Assembly (NCBI GenBank): GCA_008711295.1 | Contig: VUYV01000014.1 | Coordinates: forward strand, 8,231,448-8,295,447 | Reading direction: 5' to 3' | Origin: Anarhynchus alexandrinus | Lineage: Eukaryota; Chordata; Aves; Charadriiformes; Charadriidae | DNA: 64,000 nucleotides | Shown: one piece after another, positions 47,161 through 59,243 of the stretch | Position numbering within the stretch: the first letter of the stretch is position 1 | How the letters are laid out: each line of letters opens with the position of its first letter | Notes under the pieces: generated by a model | What the model was told of the DNA's origin: nothing | Seen by the model: only the letters and a program-made list of their open reading frames with translations | Database searches by the model: none | Program-made: the position numbers and the translations under genes

Positions 47161-50100
47161 GGTTTTTTTCCTCTGATAAAAATGAGGAAAAATATTATTC
47201 CAGTCTTATCCCAGCCGCCACAGCTTCCAGGAGTTTATTTTCAGGGAGGGATGAGGGGCTGAGGGGTGGTACTGCCACCTGCCTGCAGGAGTGACCACCT
47301 CTGCCTCTCTGTCCTGTAAGAAAGGGCACCTCGCCCTAACTTTGCTTGCCCCGAGGGAACTTGGATAGTGTGAGGCGTTTCTCCATCAGGAAATACAAAC
47401 GCACAGGCCGCTTCTAAGGCTGAATAAAAACCCCAAACAACTCCCGCTGATGCCTCCACCAACTGATGCTGTTTCCAGTTACAATTTTGCCCTGGGTGCA
47501 CTCAGAAAAGTAGCTGTGTTTTGGAAGAGGGTCCCTGCTGAACTGCTGAGCCTTCAGTTGAGAAGGCTGAACTACCTTCTGAGAGCTCCTGGCACAGCCA
47601 CTGACTTCGACGATGCGCTGTGGAGCGGGAGCCGGGGGATCCAAGCCTGTCCCCATCCCTGCTGTACAACCCCTGCTCAGACCTCAGCTGAGACTTCTTG
47701 CCTGCCTGTGTCTCTCTGCGAGTTTTCCCCGCGGTCACACAGGGCTCCCAATGCTTCCCACGGAGGGCTGGTGTGAGACTTGCTTCATTAATGTGTGTGC
47801 AGCTCCTTGAGGAAAGTGCTATATATTATAATTACAAAGTGCAGACAGCGATGACAGGCTGAGTCACTTCTGCTGTCCTCACGTAGTTCCCCTCCAACAG
47901 CACAGCAGCATCCTGAGGTTAGAAACATCTTTCAAAACACTGACACCAACCTCCATGCCAGGATGCTGGGTACCGCATGAGCTGTGTCCATGAATTTGAA
48001 CCTTTTATGCTAAGCATGAGCTTTACCCAGTGCTGCTGACCGTGAGCTAGTAGCCCTTAGATCTGTGCAAGGCCTGGGACGTGGTCAGAGGGAGTTTATG
48101 AATGAAACAATGTCTGTCCAGCACCAACATGAAATTGTGTCCACGACTTTGATTTTCTTGTCTGACTTTCCCTTCCTATTTAAAACTAGAGTGACGGTAC
48201 TTAGCCAGGTAAAAGCTAATCTCAACTCTCTGCTCACCCCATGAGAAAGAAACAGTTTCTAGAACAGCAGAACAAACACCACCTGCTTTCTAGGGACTTT
48301 CTCATGCGTAGCTTCACAGATACGCAGTAAATGTTTAGTCTTTCAGTGAGGACATTTAAGGCTATCTTTTGGTGCCAGCGCCTGTTTTCACACAACTCGT
48401 AGCTCAGTATCTTTGGGACCGTTATCTCTGCTAACACTGAGCCGGGAGCCGGCAGGGCTGGGGAAGGGAGGAGGACAGACAAAAAAGTCAACACATGCAC
48501 CTGCAAAGAGCGATCACGTAAACCTTGCTTAGCTAAAAATGTGAGTAACCCCACATCCTAGTTTCCCTCTCTTTCTCATGTGCTTTCTTCCAGTTCTTTT
48601 TTTGTTTTTAGTGGAATAGACATATTTTCTGATTCTGTGGCTGAAATGGTCTTTAACCTGCTTGTTTGGCTATTAGTGTGGTGGGGAAAGTTATAGAGCA
48701 GCCAAGGAGTTGCTAATACCCTGTTTTTACCCTGGGCTTAAAGACTTTCTTATCTAATTACATGGGTTTTGGGCATTTTTTAACAAAAATCAAAGCAAAA
48801 TTACAAATTAGGGGCTAAATTTAGTACGGAGGTGCATCCCCAAAATGGGAGGGGAGGGAAGGAGCAGGCAGTGACCGACTCACTGGAGCACACTTGTGGA
48901 CGGGGGAGAACTTTCTGCTCAAATCCCTGCCTGAACTCAAGCAGGGAACGGTTTGCAGTTTGCCTGCATCTAGATGGACCAGGAGCACACGCTCCTCGAG
49001 TTCAGAGGGTTTGTGAAGACATTTGGAGCTAGGCGACTGGTGACACCTTAATTCCTGCTTTGCCTTTGCCAGCTCTCACGAGCATCCTCCCCACCCAACC
49101 ACAGCGTCTGCGGGTGTTGCAGCAGAAATGAAGATTGGAGCTTGGCTACCCGCGTCCTTTGGCCCCAGCAGCAAGGTGAAGCCTCCGTGATGGCTGCCCT
49201 GGAGCCTTCTCTGTGTCAACCCCTCGTCTTTCACGGCTCTGGTCTTGCAGGTGTCCTTGTGCTCCCGGAGGTGGCACTTTGCAGCAGACTGCCACTAGAT
49301 GGAGCGATGTCCGAGCAGCAGCAAAGCCGGGGAAAGGCTTGGATGTGGTTTTAAAGCAACTGCAAAGGAAAGAGCCATTGAACGGAAAAGGTTTTTCTTT
49401 TCCTAAGACTTTTTTTTTTTTTTTTTTATAAAAGGAAGGCTTCCCAGCTGAGACATGTGAGGAAGACTTCTGTTGCCCTGTAGGGAAATGCAGCTTTCCC
49501 CCTACAACCTGGAAAGAAGTGACCTCCTGGCAGCTCCTGTTGTGGGAGGAATAGCCAGCAACACCAGTGGCCCTGTGTCACAGGATGGTGACATCCCCGT
49601 ACCATGTCCCTGGGCCTGCTCGCTCTCCTCAGAGACCTCTCTCTGGGGTCCCCCCCTCTCTACCTCCTGTACAGCATGTAGCCCCATCCTGGTGCACCAC
49701 TCTTGTGACCATCCTCACAGCAAGGCAGTGCCTCCCTGGGTCTGGCTTGGCTTTCAGCACCTAGATGTTCATGAGAGCCTCTTGCCATCAGCTGGAAGCT
49801 CTCACTCCAGCTTGAGGGTCTGACTTCATCCACGTTGCAGGGTGAACTGATTTTACCCAGTTGCAACCCCCTCCTGCAGTGGCAGCCTGGGGAAGGCTGG
49901 ACCACGTGGCAAGCCGGGTACAGGCAGGGCAGCCTGGACCTCAGGTGTCCAAATGCTTCTTCCCCTTGAGCTCATATTGGGGCTGGAGGTGATGACACCA
50001 CATCTCCCTCCAGCTTGGTGCCTGGCCACAGCCAAGGCATTTACCTGGATGCAGATCAGATGTGCTCCCCAGCTGGTGCTCAGGACACCATCTACCTGGA

Positions 50101-53100
50101 TCAGGCACATCCTGGCTTCACTGCTACCAAATGTGCACTTGTGTTTGCCAGAGTGCAATGACGGCACGTGGCTCTGACCCACATGGCCCCATGCTGCGGG
50201 TCAGGGGTGCCAGCCGGGGGTCCATCTCATCTGGATTGGCCAATGCTAAGGGCTCTGGAAGAGGGTGCCAGCAGAACTGCCCGTGCTGGAGGCAATCTGG
50301 GAGGGCTTGCCCCCGCGTCTCCTAGCCCTGCTGATAGCTGCGTATGGGCTTGTGCTCTGAAGTCCTGACACGTCCATGCGCAGAGGCATCCTGCGGTGCG
50401 TGCATATGTTCCAAGAGCTGCAGTGTCGGGTGCTCGTGCAAGGCGGTGTGTGTCTCAGAAGTGGTCTGCTGCAGAAACGCGGACACAAGGCTGCAGAATC
50501 CCAGACACGGTGCCCCACCACCAGGAGGACATGTGGTGGCGTGGGGTGAGGGCGTGGGTGGTGGTGCTTTCGTTTGACAGCAACCCTTCCTTTCTTAGAG
50601 ATGCACTGTGACAGGAGATAGGGAGAGAATGACAAATGGCTGACCAAAGATGAAAAGGGAACAAATCGGGGTGAATTAGAGAGGCACGTCCAGCTGCAGA
50701 CCAGCAGCGAGCCCGAGCTGGCTTTACTGCCAGGTTTCACCGGGCAATGCTCCCTCTGTCACTTTGAGGAACTGCAATCCTGAATAAAGTTGTGTTTTGT
50801 AAGGCTAAGGGCTGTTTGTGTCCGACGTTGCAGACAACTCCCCCCTCTTCGTAAACGGCAGCGGTCAAAAGATAAATCCATCTGCGCAGCAAAGAGGGTG
50901 AAAGCTGCAGGTAGCCATAGCCCACATACTGAATAAGGAATAACAAGAGCCTGGGCAGCCTCAGGCAACATATTTCAGAGCTGACAAGCTGGAAGACTTG
51001 GCTCCCTTCAAACATACCTGGTGTCCCCAGTGAGTAATGATAATAGGATCCAAGCAGGGAATCAGACATCAAGACAGGCTGAAGGTTACGGCACGCTATT
51101 CAGATGAGCCGGGGCCCCGGAGAGGCGGCCGCTTCCTAAAGCTGCACAACTTTTGTCAAGTACGTTTTGAAAACTTTAACTGACCTTGAAGGGTCGGGAT
51201 TGAAGAAACATTGATCTGTGGGAAGTGGAGACCGTTTCTCTTGCTCTGCAATGCTTCAGCTAATCATTGGAGCAGAGCTTTGACTCATGGGCCTTTCAGT
51301 TCGATGTTGCAGCTCTTGTCCCAAAGACCTTTTATGGCTTTTATGGATGGGGATTGTTTCACCCACCAGGAAAACACAGCAGATTTAGGGGTGGTTATTC
51401 AGCAATGATTGGGTAACACAGAAGCAATCACTTTGCTGTTAGAGAAGGACTTTTTTAGGCAGTGTGTGTAGACAGGTGTAAGAACATGCCTGGGAAACTG
51501 GGGTGCCACTTGCTGTGGTTCATCGCGGGGTCTGTTCTGGTGCCTGTTCTGGAGGTACACCCTCTGAACCCCAATGTCATGATCCCTTCTTGCAAGGTAT
51601 CTACTCTTTTGGGGGAAGGTGTTTGGTGGCATCAGGATTTCCAGAGTTCCTGAACTTTTTTGTTGGGTTGCAGACCCAGCTGAACTTTGCTGAATGTTCT
51701 ACCTTGAATCCTAACGTAGAGGGACAAAAATGCACGATGGAGAACTTTTCAGTTTTCTGGCGGTTTGCAATTTACCTGCAAAGGATAAAAAAAAAAAAGC
51801 AAAAAAATTTATGATAAATTTACATACTTTGAAGCTTAAAATGTTAATTAAGAATTACATCATTTGATAAGGGAATGTGTATATTATCTGATGAAAGTCA
51901 GAAAAAATAATCTAATCTCATTTGTTTCTTAAAGCTAGTATGAGGTTCACTTTTCAGTGAAATGTTTGGTATGATTCAGCACTTATCTATGGCTGAACTT
52001 CAGCATCGTGACAGCACCGTGCTCCCAAAGGCTCCTTAAAACCGAACTGAAGCAAACCAGGGGGGAGAGTTTTCCATAACAGCAGCTGTTGGTTCCTGCG
52101 TGGGTACTTTTCTACCATTAACCGCTAATCCTTTTCTAAAAAAGCAGTAATTGCCATTAGGGGGGGTTGTTCTCTGGAGGCCTTACGAAGGCACTTCTGT
52201 CCATCTGAACGGTGTCAAGCTGTGGTTGGTGTTATTTAGTTGTGCCCATGGATATGCTGAGTGACAGAGACTGTGAAATACCCCAGAAAGGCAAAAACAC
52301 AGATGTGGTTTCACTCAGAATGTTCGCTTTTAGCTTTTCCTTGGCAATATGGGAAAGGAGACATGCACTGGCAGGATGTAAAATGGGATGGGCAACAGGA
52401 CAGTTTCCCTATCTAATTCTTGGGCTTCCCAACATGGTTGGCTGCTGGCCACCTCCTGTTCCCGGCTCAAACTAGTAGGAGGTGTTTTGTGGGCTCTGCA
52501 GGTGATGCCAACCTCTGACTTTGTGTTTCTGGAAAAAAAAACCCCACTTATAACTGTTAAAAACCTGAAGTACCTAAACTTCTTGCCTGGAGTCCATCAC
52601 ACTTTAAGGGTAAGAAAGGCACCCTGGGTGTGGAGGGGGTGTGCACAGAGAGAGGTGGGTTGATCTGTTGTCCTAGAGCTATTAACATACGGTTGTGGAG
52701 AGATGTATTCTAATACAGCTTAACTGTCCTCAGCAAAATTGTTAAAGAATGAAGCTCCAGCCACAAAATAGTCCCGCTGGTTACCCGTGAACCAGAAGAA
52801 ATTCGATTTGACTTCTGTGCTCCAGCTCCCATGAGTAGGGTTGTCAGATCAGAACAGTATTTTCCGCGGTTCACAATCAGAACACGCCTGAATTGGAGCC
52901 GCTGAAAAACCAGAGCTGAGCCTCAGCATCCCCCGCAGCCGACCCCGTGCCTTGGCTGACCTCTGATTCTGGCTGCACTCTGCGGTGGCATTGTGTAAAA
53001 TAAAGCTGTCTTGCTCTACCCCTGTGGCATTTTTTCTCACTGCTGACGGGAAGAGTTTTGGCTAAATGCGAGTGCAGTGAAATGCCAGTTGCAGCTCAGT

Positions 53101-53323
53101 TAATGTATGCTAAGTAAGCAATTTCATTAGCCAGTAGTCAGTCTGCAGGATAATTTCATTAGTTTGATGTGCATCATTACCTCTCCTTTCATTTATATGG
53201 GAATTACAAATTTCACTTGGATGTGTATTTTTTTTTCTTCCTTTTTTATTTACAATTTCTCCTTTCACTGCCACCCCTCCCCTGCTTGCTGATGATATCT
53301 TAAAGAGATCTTTGAATTGCCCT
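47161..53323. other. Intergenic sequence, no gene recognised
   Basis: Moderate to high G+C with many short overlapping open frames on both strands, as expected by chance at this composition. No recognisable protein domain. The segment 53,085-53,215 is AT-rich with repeated 'aatttcattag' and is a candidate conserved non-coding element. Confidence 0.5.
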
Positions 53324-53570
53324 AAATTGGGAAGGGAAGGGAAGGGAAGGGAAGGGAAGGGAAGGGAAGGGAAGGGAAGGGAAGGGAGTGGCAGGGAATG
53401 GAGGGGTGGGGACGGGACGGGAANNNNNNNNNNNNNNNNNNNNNNNNNNNNNNNNNNNNNNNNNNNNNNNNNNNNNNNNNNNNNNNNNNNNNNNNNNNNN
53501 NNNNNNNNNNNNNNNNNNNNNNNNNNNNNNGGGAAGGGAAGGGAAGGGAAGGGAAGGGAAGGGAAGGGAG
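53324..53570. repeat. (GGGAA)n pentanucleotide array with assembly gap
   Basis: Perfect GGGAA repeats run from about 53,328 to 53,387, become variant (gggagtggcagggaatgg, gacgggacgggaa), then a 107-base run of N (53424-53530), and resume as perfect GGGAA to about 53,570. The N run means the true array length is unknown. The purine-only G-rich strand has G-quadruplex and triplex potential. Confidence 0.97.
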
Positions 53571-53577
53571 TAGAAGA

Positions 53578-53724
53578 GAGTATTTCAGTTGGAAGGGACC
53601 AACAACAATCATCTCATCCAACTACCTGACCACTTCAGGGCTCACCAAAAGTTAAAGCATGTTATTGAGGGCATTTTCCAAATGCTTCTTAAACACTGAC
53701 AGGCTTGAGGCATGGACCACCCCA
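53578..53724 (-). repeat. CR1 LINE 3' fragment next to the GGGAA array
   Basis: Plus-strand text 'gagtatttcagttggaaggg', 'atctcatccaactacctgac', 'gcttcttaaacactgacagg' and 'aggcatggaccacccc' is the reverse complement of a CR1 3' end. The tail octamers are absent; the pentanucleotide array occupies the place where the tail would be. Confidence 0.85.
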
Positions 53725-55033
53725 TATCCTTCCCTTTTGCACTGCTTTTCAAAGAGTCTGGCTTTTGGATGTACGTGTACACAGCCACGTGTGTGACCAT
53801 GCCAGTGCCTTGCCCTGCATAAAGTCTGCGCCAAAGTATATCCCGAGCCGTCGCCTGTCTGCTCTCCCAACAGCTTGTGATATACATGTGGCTGAGTGGT
53901 TTGAGGGGTAGATAGACTGTTGAGATGCTCCTCTGGGGAGGCCAAGCATGTGGCAGCCCAGCGTCATCAAAACTTGTCTTCTCCATGTGCATCATACTTT
54001 GCACTTTTCAGGGGAGAGTGTCTGTGGTCCCTGACAGGGGCTAAAGAGGTCCTGCCTTCCTCACCCTCCTCTTCTTCCCACTGTTGCTGGATGAAACTTC
54101 CCTGGGCAGAGGATGCTTGTGGTTGTCATGTGGCTGCTCTCTCTATTCGATGGCATTTCTCAGTGACCACATTCATGGACCACATCCAGCCAGCCAGCAA
54201 CCCACCATGCTTCTTCCTCCCTCCTCTTCTCTGCTCCCTAACATGCCACTGCTCACTCACACCTCCTACTTTGAACCTCTTTTTTTTTTCCTTTGCCAAC
54301 CAGGGGCTGCTGACGGGGGCTCATTTCTGGGCTAAGAGCTGCCTCACCTGAAGTGGAATTGGCTGAGACCTCCCGTTCACAAAGCAGAGACAAGTTGATT
54401 GGTGGTGCTTTACCTCTCTCTGAAAATCAGAGTGTGCTTTATAGGGGCTTTTTCAAAAGCTATTCTGGCACTGTTAGTTTGAAACTGTATTTGCAATAAC
54501 TTATTTCCGGAGCTTTTCTATTGTGCTGTATGTGCTGGCAATTAATTATTGAGGCAGCTTATTTACAGGCGGCGCTTACTTTCTTCTAGCACCTCCAATG
54601 AGATGTGAATAGCAACATTTTTCATTGCTGGCACAAAGAGGTAGATCTATCCTTTCTCAGGGTAAGACTGTAATGTAAACAATAACTCTGACAGAGATTC
54701 AACCTTGCTTTAAAAAAAAGAAAGGGTCAGAAATTCAGCCTTTGAAATCTCATGGATTGGCCAGTAAGCTTGGACTTGTTTGCTGCTGCTTTTTGTAAGT
54801 TTTTTGTTTGTTTGTTTGTTTGTTTACCCTTTATATAAAAGCAGAGGTTGTTCTCAGCTATTGCCACGCTTCAAGGCTGTGCTCTCTATAGCTCTTGCAT
54901 TGGAGCACTTTGCAGCAGACTATTAAAAATCTGGCAAATGTGAATCCCTCTTTCTCTCCCGTCCCTTGTCCCTGGGAAGGACACGTGCAGCGTTATCACT
55001 CGGTTCTGATAGCTCAGTTACCTCCCAACAAGC
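53725..55033. other. Intergenic sequence, no gene recognised
   Basis: No exon recognised. A short (TTTG)n microsatellite lies at about 54,803-54,825. The stretch 54,450-54,620 is AT-rich, of complex sequence, and could be a conserved non-coding element. Confidence 0.5.
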
Positions 55034-55502
55034 TGCATGGAGCGAGTGCAGAGGACGGCAACGAAGCTGGTGAAGGGCCTAGAAAACAAATCATATGAAG
55101 AGTGGTTGAAGGAGCTGGGACTGTTTAGTTTGAGGAAGAGGAGGCTGAGGGGAGACCTCATCACTCTCTACAACTATTTGAAAGGACACTGTAGAGAGGT
55201 TGGTGCTGGTCTCTTCTCACAGGTAATTAATGACAGAACAAGAGGGAATGGCTTCAAGCTCCAACAGGGTAGATTTAGACTGAACATTAGGAAAGAATTT
55301 TTCACAGAAAGAGTGGTTGGGCATTGGAATAGGCTGCCCAGGGAGGTGGTTGAGTCACCATCCCTGGATGTGTTTAAAAGCCGTTTAGATGTGGTGTTGG
55401 GGGATATGGTGTAGGGGAAAACTTTGTAGAGTAGGGTAGATGGTTGGACTCGATGATCCCAAGGGTCTCTTCCAACCTAGACAATTCTATGATTCTATGA
55501 TT
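55034..55502 (+). repeat. CR1 LINE 3' end, plus strand
   Basis: The only CR1 copy here in plus orientation. Positions 55037-55411 are an open frame for the ORF2 C-terminus ([57 protein letters not shown]), followed by the 3' UTR ('ttggactcgatgatcccaag') and the tail octamers attctatgattctatgatt. The open frame over 125 codons suggests a relatively young, 5'-truncated copy. Confidence 0.96.
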
Positions 55503-58500
55503 TTGCTGTGCAGCTGCAGGTTGGGGACAGGGTGCCAGCTCCTTCGTCACCCCCCAGCACACAACAGAGGCTGGACAGAAAGTCCTGGTGGATGTATTTA
55601 GCATCAGCCTTCTCTATCCCAGAGCTTTGGATGATCTTCTGTCCCAGGCTGGGGGAAAAGGCAGGACCTGCACCCTCTGCTGCCTGGGGGGCCGGCGGGG
55701 GAAGCCATCTGCAGTCCTCATGGGCGTGTACAAGTCAACATGACAAAGGTGTGACCTATAGTTTCTTTAAGAGCTGGTTAAAACCACACTGTGGTTTGTG
55801 ATTTTTTCTTTTCCTTCATGGTAAGTAGAAGCTGTCCCATAAAAGCCACATCCAAACCAACCAAAACTCAACCTACGTGAGCACGGGCAAAAATGCTGCT
55901 GTTTCTTTTTCTCTTATCCACCACCTTCCCCACAGCCCAGTGGGATGGGAACCCCATGGCATGCTCAATACCACGGTCTGGCTTCCAGGTCTTCCTTCCA
56001 AAATTGCCATAGGGCCATTGTGGACTTACGAGAGTACACTGCATCTGCAGGAACAGGCATGTGAGCTCTGCAAGCTGCCCATGCATTGATGTACTTCCTC
56101 AATGCATGATTAAGAGCTCTGCAATTTGGCGTGCCCAGATTCAGGACTGGTCCCTCTCTCCTTTTGTTGGTCTATTCTACCTTTGTTTATGTCCAAACAT
56201 GTCGCTGTAGTATTTAAGCTCCCTTAGCTCCCTGTTTTGGAGCAGGGCATGTGGACCTGTCACCCAGCAGTAGGCAGGGCCAGGCAGATACTGCTCCAAT
56301 CCAGCAGTGTGTGCCCGCGAGCGCTGCCAGGAACATCTCATGCTCCCAGCACCTGCACCAGTGCGCAAGCTGGTCACCTCAGGTCCACCTTTAACAAATC
56401 ACATAATTGTCCCTGCCTCCTGCTGAAGTTGGTTGGGAGCGAAGCAGTGGGAAGGAGAATGCTTTCCAAAATCCCAGTCCTTTCCAAAAACCTTGCCTTG
56501 CCTTGAGGGGCAACACAGAGCTGCTCTGGGCAATCACCTGGAGCTTTCCAATGGTCCTTTTTCTTCCTTTGGATGGTGCCTCTGGCAATGAGCAGAACAC
56601 TAAAGCAAGACCCCCAGGGCTTTTCCTGCCCCACTCTTCAAAATAACAGCTGTCTTTTTGAAATGCTCTTTTTCACTCAAAGAAAAACCGTTTTGTCCTG
56701 TATTTTGCTCCCCTGAGCTCTGAGCTCTGGCACCTGCAGGATGAGGGCTGCTGAGGGGGACCACAGGGCACGTGTGTTTTCACCCCACTGGTGCTGTACT
56801 GATGCTTTGCCTCTGGCACCCAGCTTGACCCTCCGCTGAAGCATGTCCAGGGGCTGTTCTCTCTCCCTGCAGTTTAAAGACATGCTTTAAAATAAAATGA
56901 AACTGCCCATGATGCCCTAAGGAGACAGATACTGGAGAAAGTCCACTGCCGATTTTGGACAAGCAGGAGGACAAGCACATCATTCCCAGCTCTTGCTAAA
57001 GTCCACATGCTGCCAAAGAAGCATTTTCTGAAGAAGGAGGGTGAGCTTTCTCTTGCTGTCGCACACCTTCACAGCTCTCCTTGGCTCAAACCCCCTCACG
57101 CCCTGCAAGGATAGCGCAGCGGATAAACAGATGAAGAGAAGGATGAGGCATCTGGGTTTCAGGCCCCCAGGCCTGTGCTGTTCTCTACCTTCCCTCACCA
57201 TTTGCACTCAAGCACAGTGGAAGTCACTCCTATCAGTCACAATTTTGTGCCTTTTGCACTTCTTTTTTCACCCAGCCTCAAAAGATGCCAAGCAGATGGA
57301 AACTTCTGAAGGATTCAATGACCTTCAGCAGGTTTTGGGTTGAGCCCTGATGCTCATCATGGGCTGTAGCACTGGAGACTGTTTTAAGCGTGGTCCTGCC
57401 ATTGCATGGTGAGTAACCCCACTCACCCCCAGTCCTCCCAGGTCACCTCACTTTGTGCAACTGAGATTGCTGCCTTTAAATGCAGTGCAGAGCACTATAT
57501 CCTTGCCATGCTCCTCTTCCCCACCTGTAGCATGGAGAGAAGGGGAGTCCGCAGCCTCCTAGGGATGAGTGCTCCCACTGCTGCAGTGTGTGGGTGCAAA
57601 GAGACCTTCAAAGCACCGCACTGCTCCTGATGTCCTCTCTGCAGCCTGCTGAAGCCAGACTGCTCATGGAGGTGGACGAGGACCGTTTGGAAAAGAAGGA
57701 CTCACCATTTAAAGTCCTTCAAGTCCATGTCTGCTGTAGATATGTGTCCAGCTTGTATGCCTTACTTTGAAGTTTGCTCCAGTGATTTATGCCCGTGAGG
57801 AGGAACAACTTCACTTGGGGAAAGGGGTTTGCCTTCGTTCGTGTGGGCACAGAGCCACCAGGGCGTAATGTCTGCAAGGCGGCAAGGGTTTCACAGCCAT
57901 GCTGGAAATGTTTAAATAAATAAACAGCAGGGCTGGTGTTTCCCTGTCCTAACAGATTTGAAAATGGCCACATCCAGTGCCCGCTGGAACCGCTGTGTGT
58001 TTCCCCAGTGACATGGGCTGTGGTCCAGGCTGAAAGTGAGTGTGCCGGGGTTATCCGGCAGCTACAGGAGATCTGCAGAGCCGTAGCACGAGGGAGACGC
58101 CGACACGTTATCGAAACAGATTAACGCCATCCATCAATGCCTGATTAAAATGAGCAGAAATGTTTTTTCTTCCTCTGCAGCAGCAGAACTCTCTTATGCA
58201 GAAAGTGCTTCTCTTAATTACTACTCTGTAAACCCTCAGTGAGACAGAGCATCAGCTCTGTAGCTTAATTCCTCTCTGCTGTAATAACCTTCTCATTTCA
58301 TAAGTGCATAAGGCAGGATAAGATGTGTGGGTTTTGGTGGTTTTTTTTTCCCTTTCGTTTGTTTCAGAAGCGTCCTTCATCCAGTAATGGAATTGCGGAA
58401 GACGTAGACAATAAGATGGTTATTCTTACAGCGATTAGAGGTAGAGCCGTGCTGTAATCTTTGCAGGGCAGGGGAGTTCATGTTGAGATTGCAGATTCAG

Positions 58501-59037
58501 CTTTCACAGCTGGTTTGTTTCTATTATCGGCTCATCTGAGCTCTCTCGCTCAAATTCTGTGTGAACCCCTGGCTTGACTACGCCAGTGGCAAAACTTCCA
58601 CTTGCTTCAATCAGATCAGAATTTCATCCATTTTTTGGTTTTGTTTTTAATGCCATTACATGCTTAATTTGAATAGATAAAGTGACTTTTTAAAGTGTTT
58701 GCAGCACGGGTACCTTAACCACTTAAAGAAGTGTGTCAGTGGGCACTTGAGAGTGTGTAACATCATTGCAAAACCTGATTGTGACAAGGAATCCCATAGG
58801 TAACAGACATGGGTGGCACTTGTGCATGGTAATAACAGTAAAAGGGCATATATTGAATAGGGGAGAGCGTCTAATGCCATATGGTGATATTTGGGCAGGA
58901 TTTGAATATTGTGAGAGAGGAAAGGGGACGGACAGATTCGCTTAGAAGATGCTGTAGCCCTGAAGTGCTAGCAAGGACTCACCAAAACATTTTGAAGACT
59001 TTTTGTCCATCAAAATTAAAAGTGAGTTTTGGCTGGG
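55503..59037. other. Intergenic sequence, no gene recognised
   Basis: Moderate G+C, no recognisable exon. Positions 58,080-58,330 have homeodomain-like ATTA/TAAT cores (cagattaacgcc, ctgattaaaatg, cttaattactac) and complex, non-repetitive sequence, so they may be a conserved non-coding element. Confidence 0.5.
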
Positions 59038-59101
59038 ACAAATGCAAGAGAGTGAAGGTAAAATATAAAACAAATGCAAGAGAGTGAGGGTAAAATATAA
59101 A
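59038..59101. repeat. Tandem 32-bp direct duplication beside a CR1 tail
   Basis: Two adjacent 32-base copies (59038-59069 and 59070-59101) start ACAAATGCAAGAGAGTGA and end GTAAAATATAAA, differing at one base. The second copy abuts the CR1 tail at 59,103. Confidence 0.93.
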
Positions 59102-59102
59102 C

Positions 59103-59243
59103 AAATCACAGAATCACAGAATGGTCAGGGTTGGAAGGGACCTCTGGAGATCATCTAGTCCGACCCCCCCAGCCAGAGCAGGGTCACCGACAGCAGGTTG
59201 CACAGGATGGCGTCCAGGCGGGTTTTGAATGTCTCCAGAGTGG
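59103..59243 (-). repeat. CR1 LINE 3' fragment
   Basis: Reverse-complement tail units (aatcacagaatcacagaatgg) followed by 'gggttggaagggacctctgg', 'agatcatctagtccgacccc' and 'ggcgggttttgaatgtctcc'. It is a short, 5'-truncated minus-strand CR1 tail. The right edge is approximate. Confidence 0.95.

Noticed and set aside
46933..47262. 109-codon open frame through the CpG island
   Set aside because: Ala/Gly/Arg-rich composition follows directly from G+C-rich DNA; no homology recognised.
52849..53040. Possible LTR end (text with 'aaaataaagctgtcttgctc')
   Set aside because: The phrase recalls retroviral poly(A) regions, but I found no matching start, inverted ends or TATA motif.
53312..53629. Open frames across the GGGAA array
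   Set aside because: Made of pentanucleotide repeat and N bases, so not a gene.
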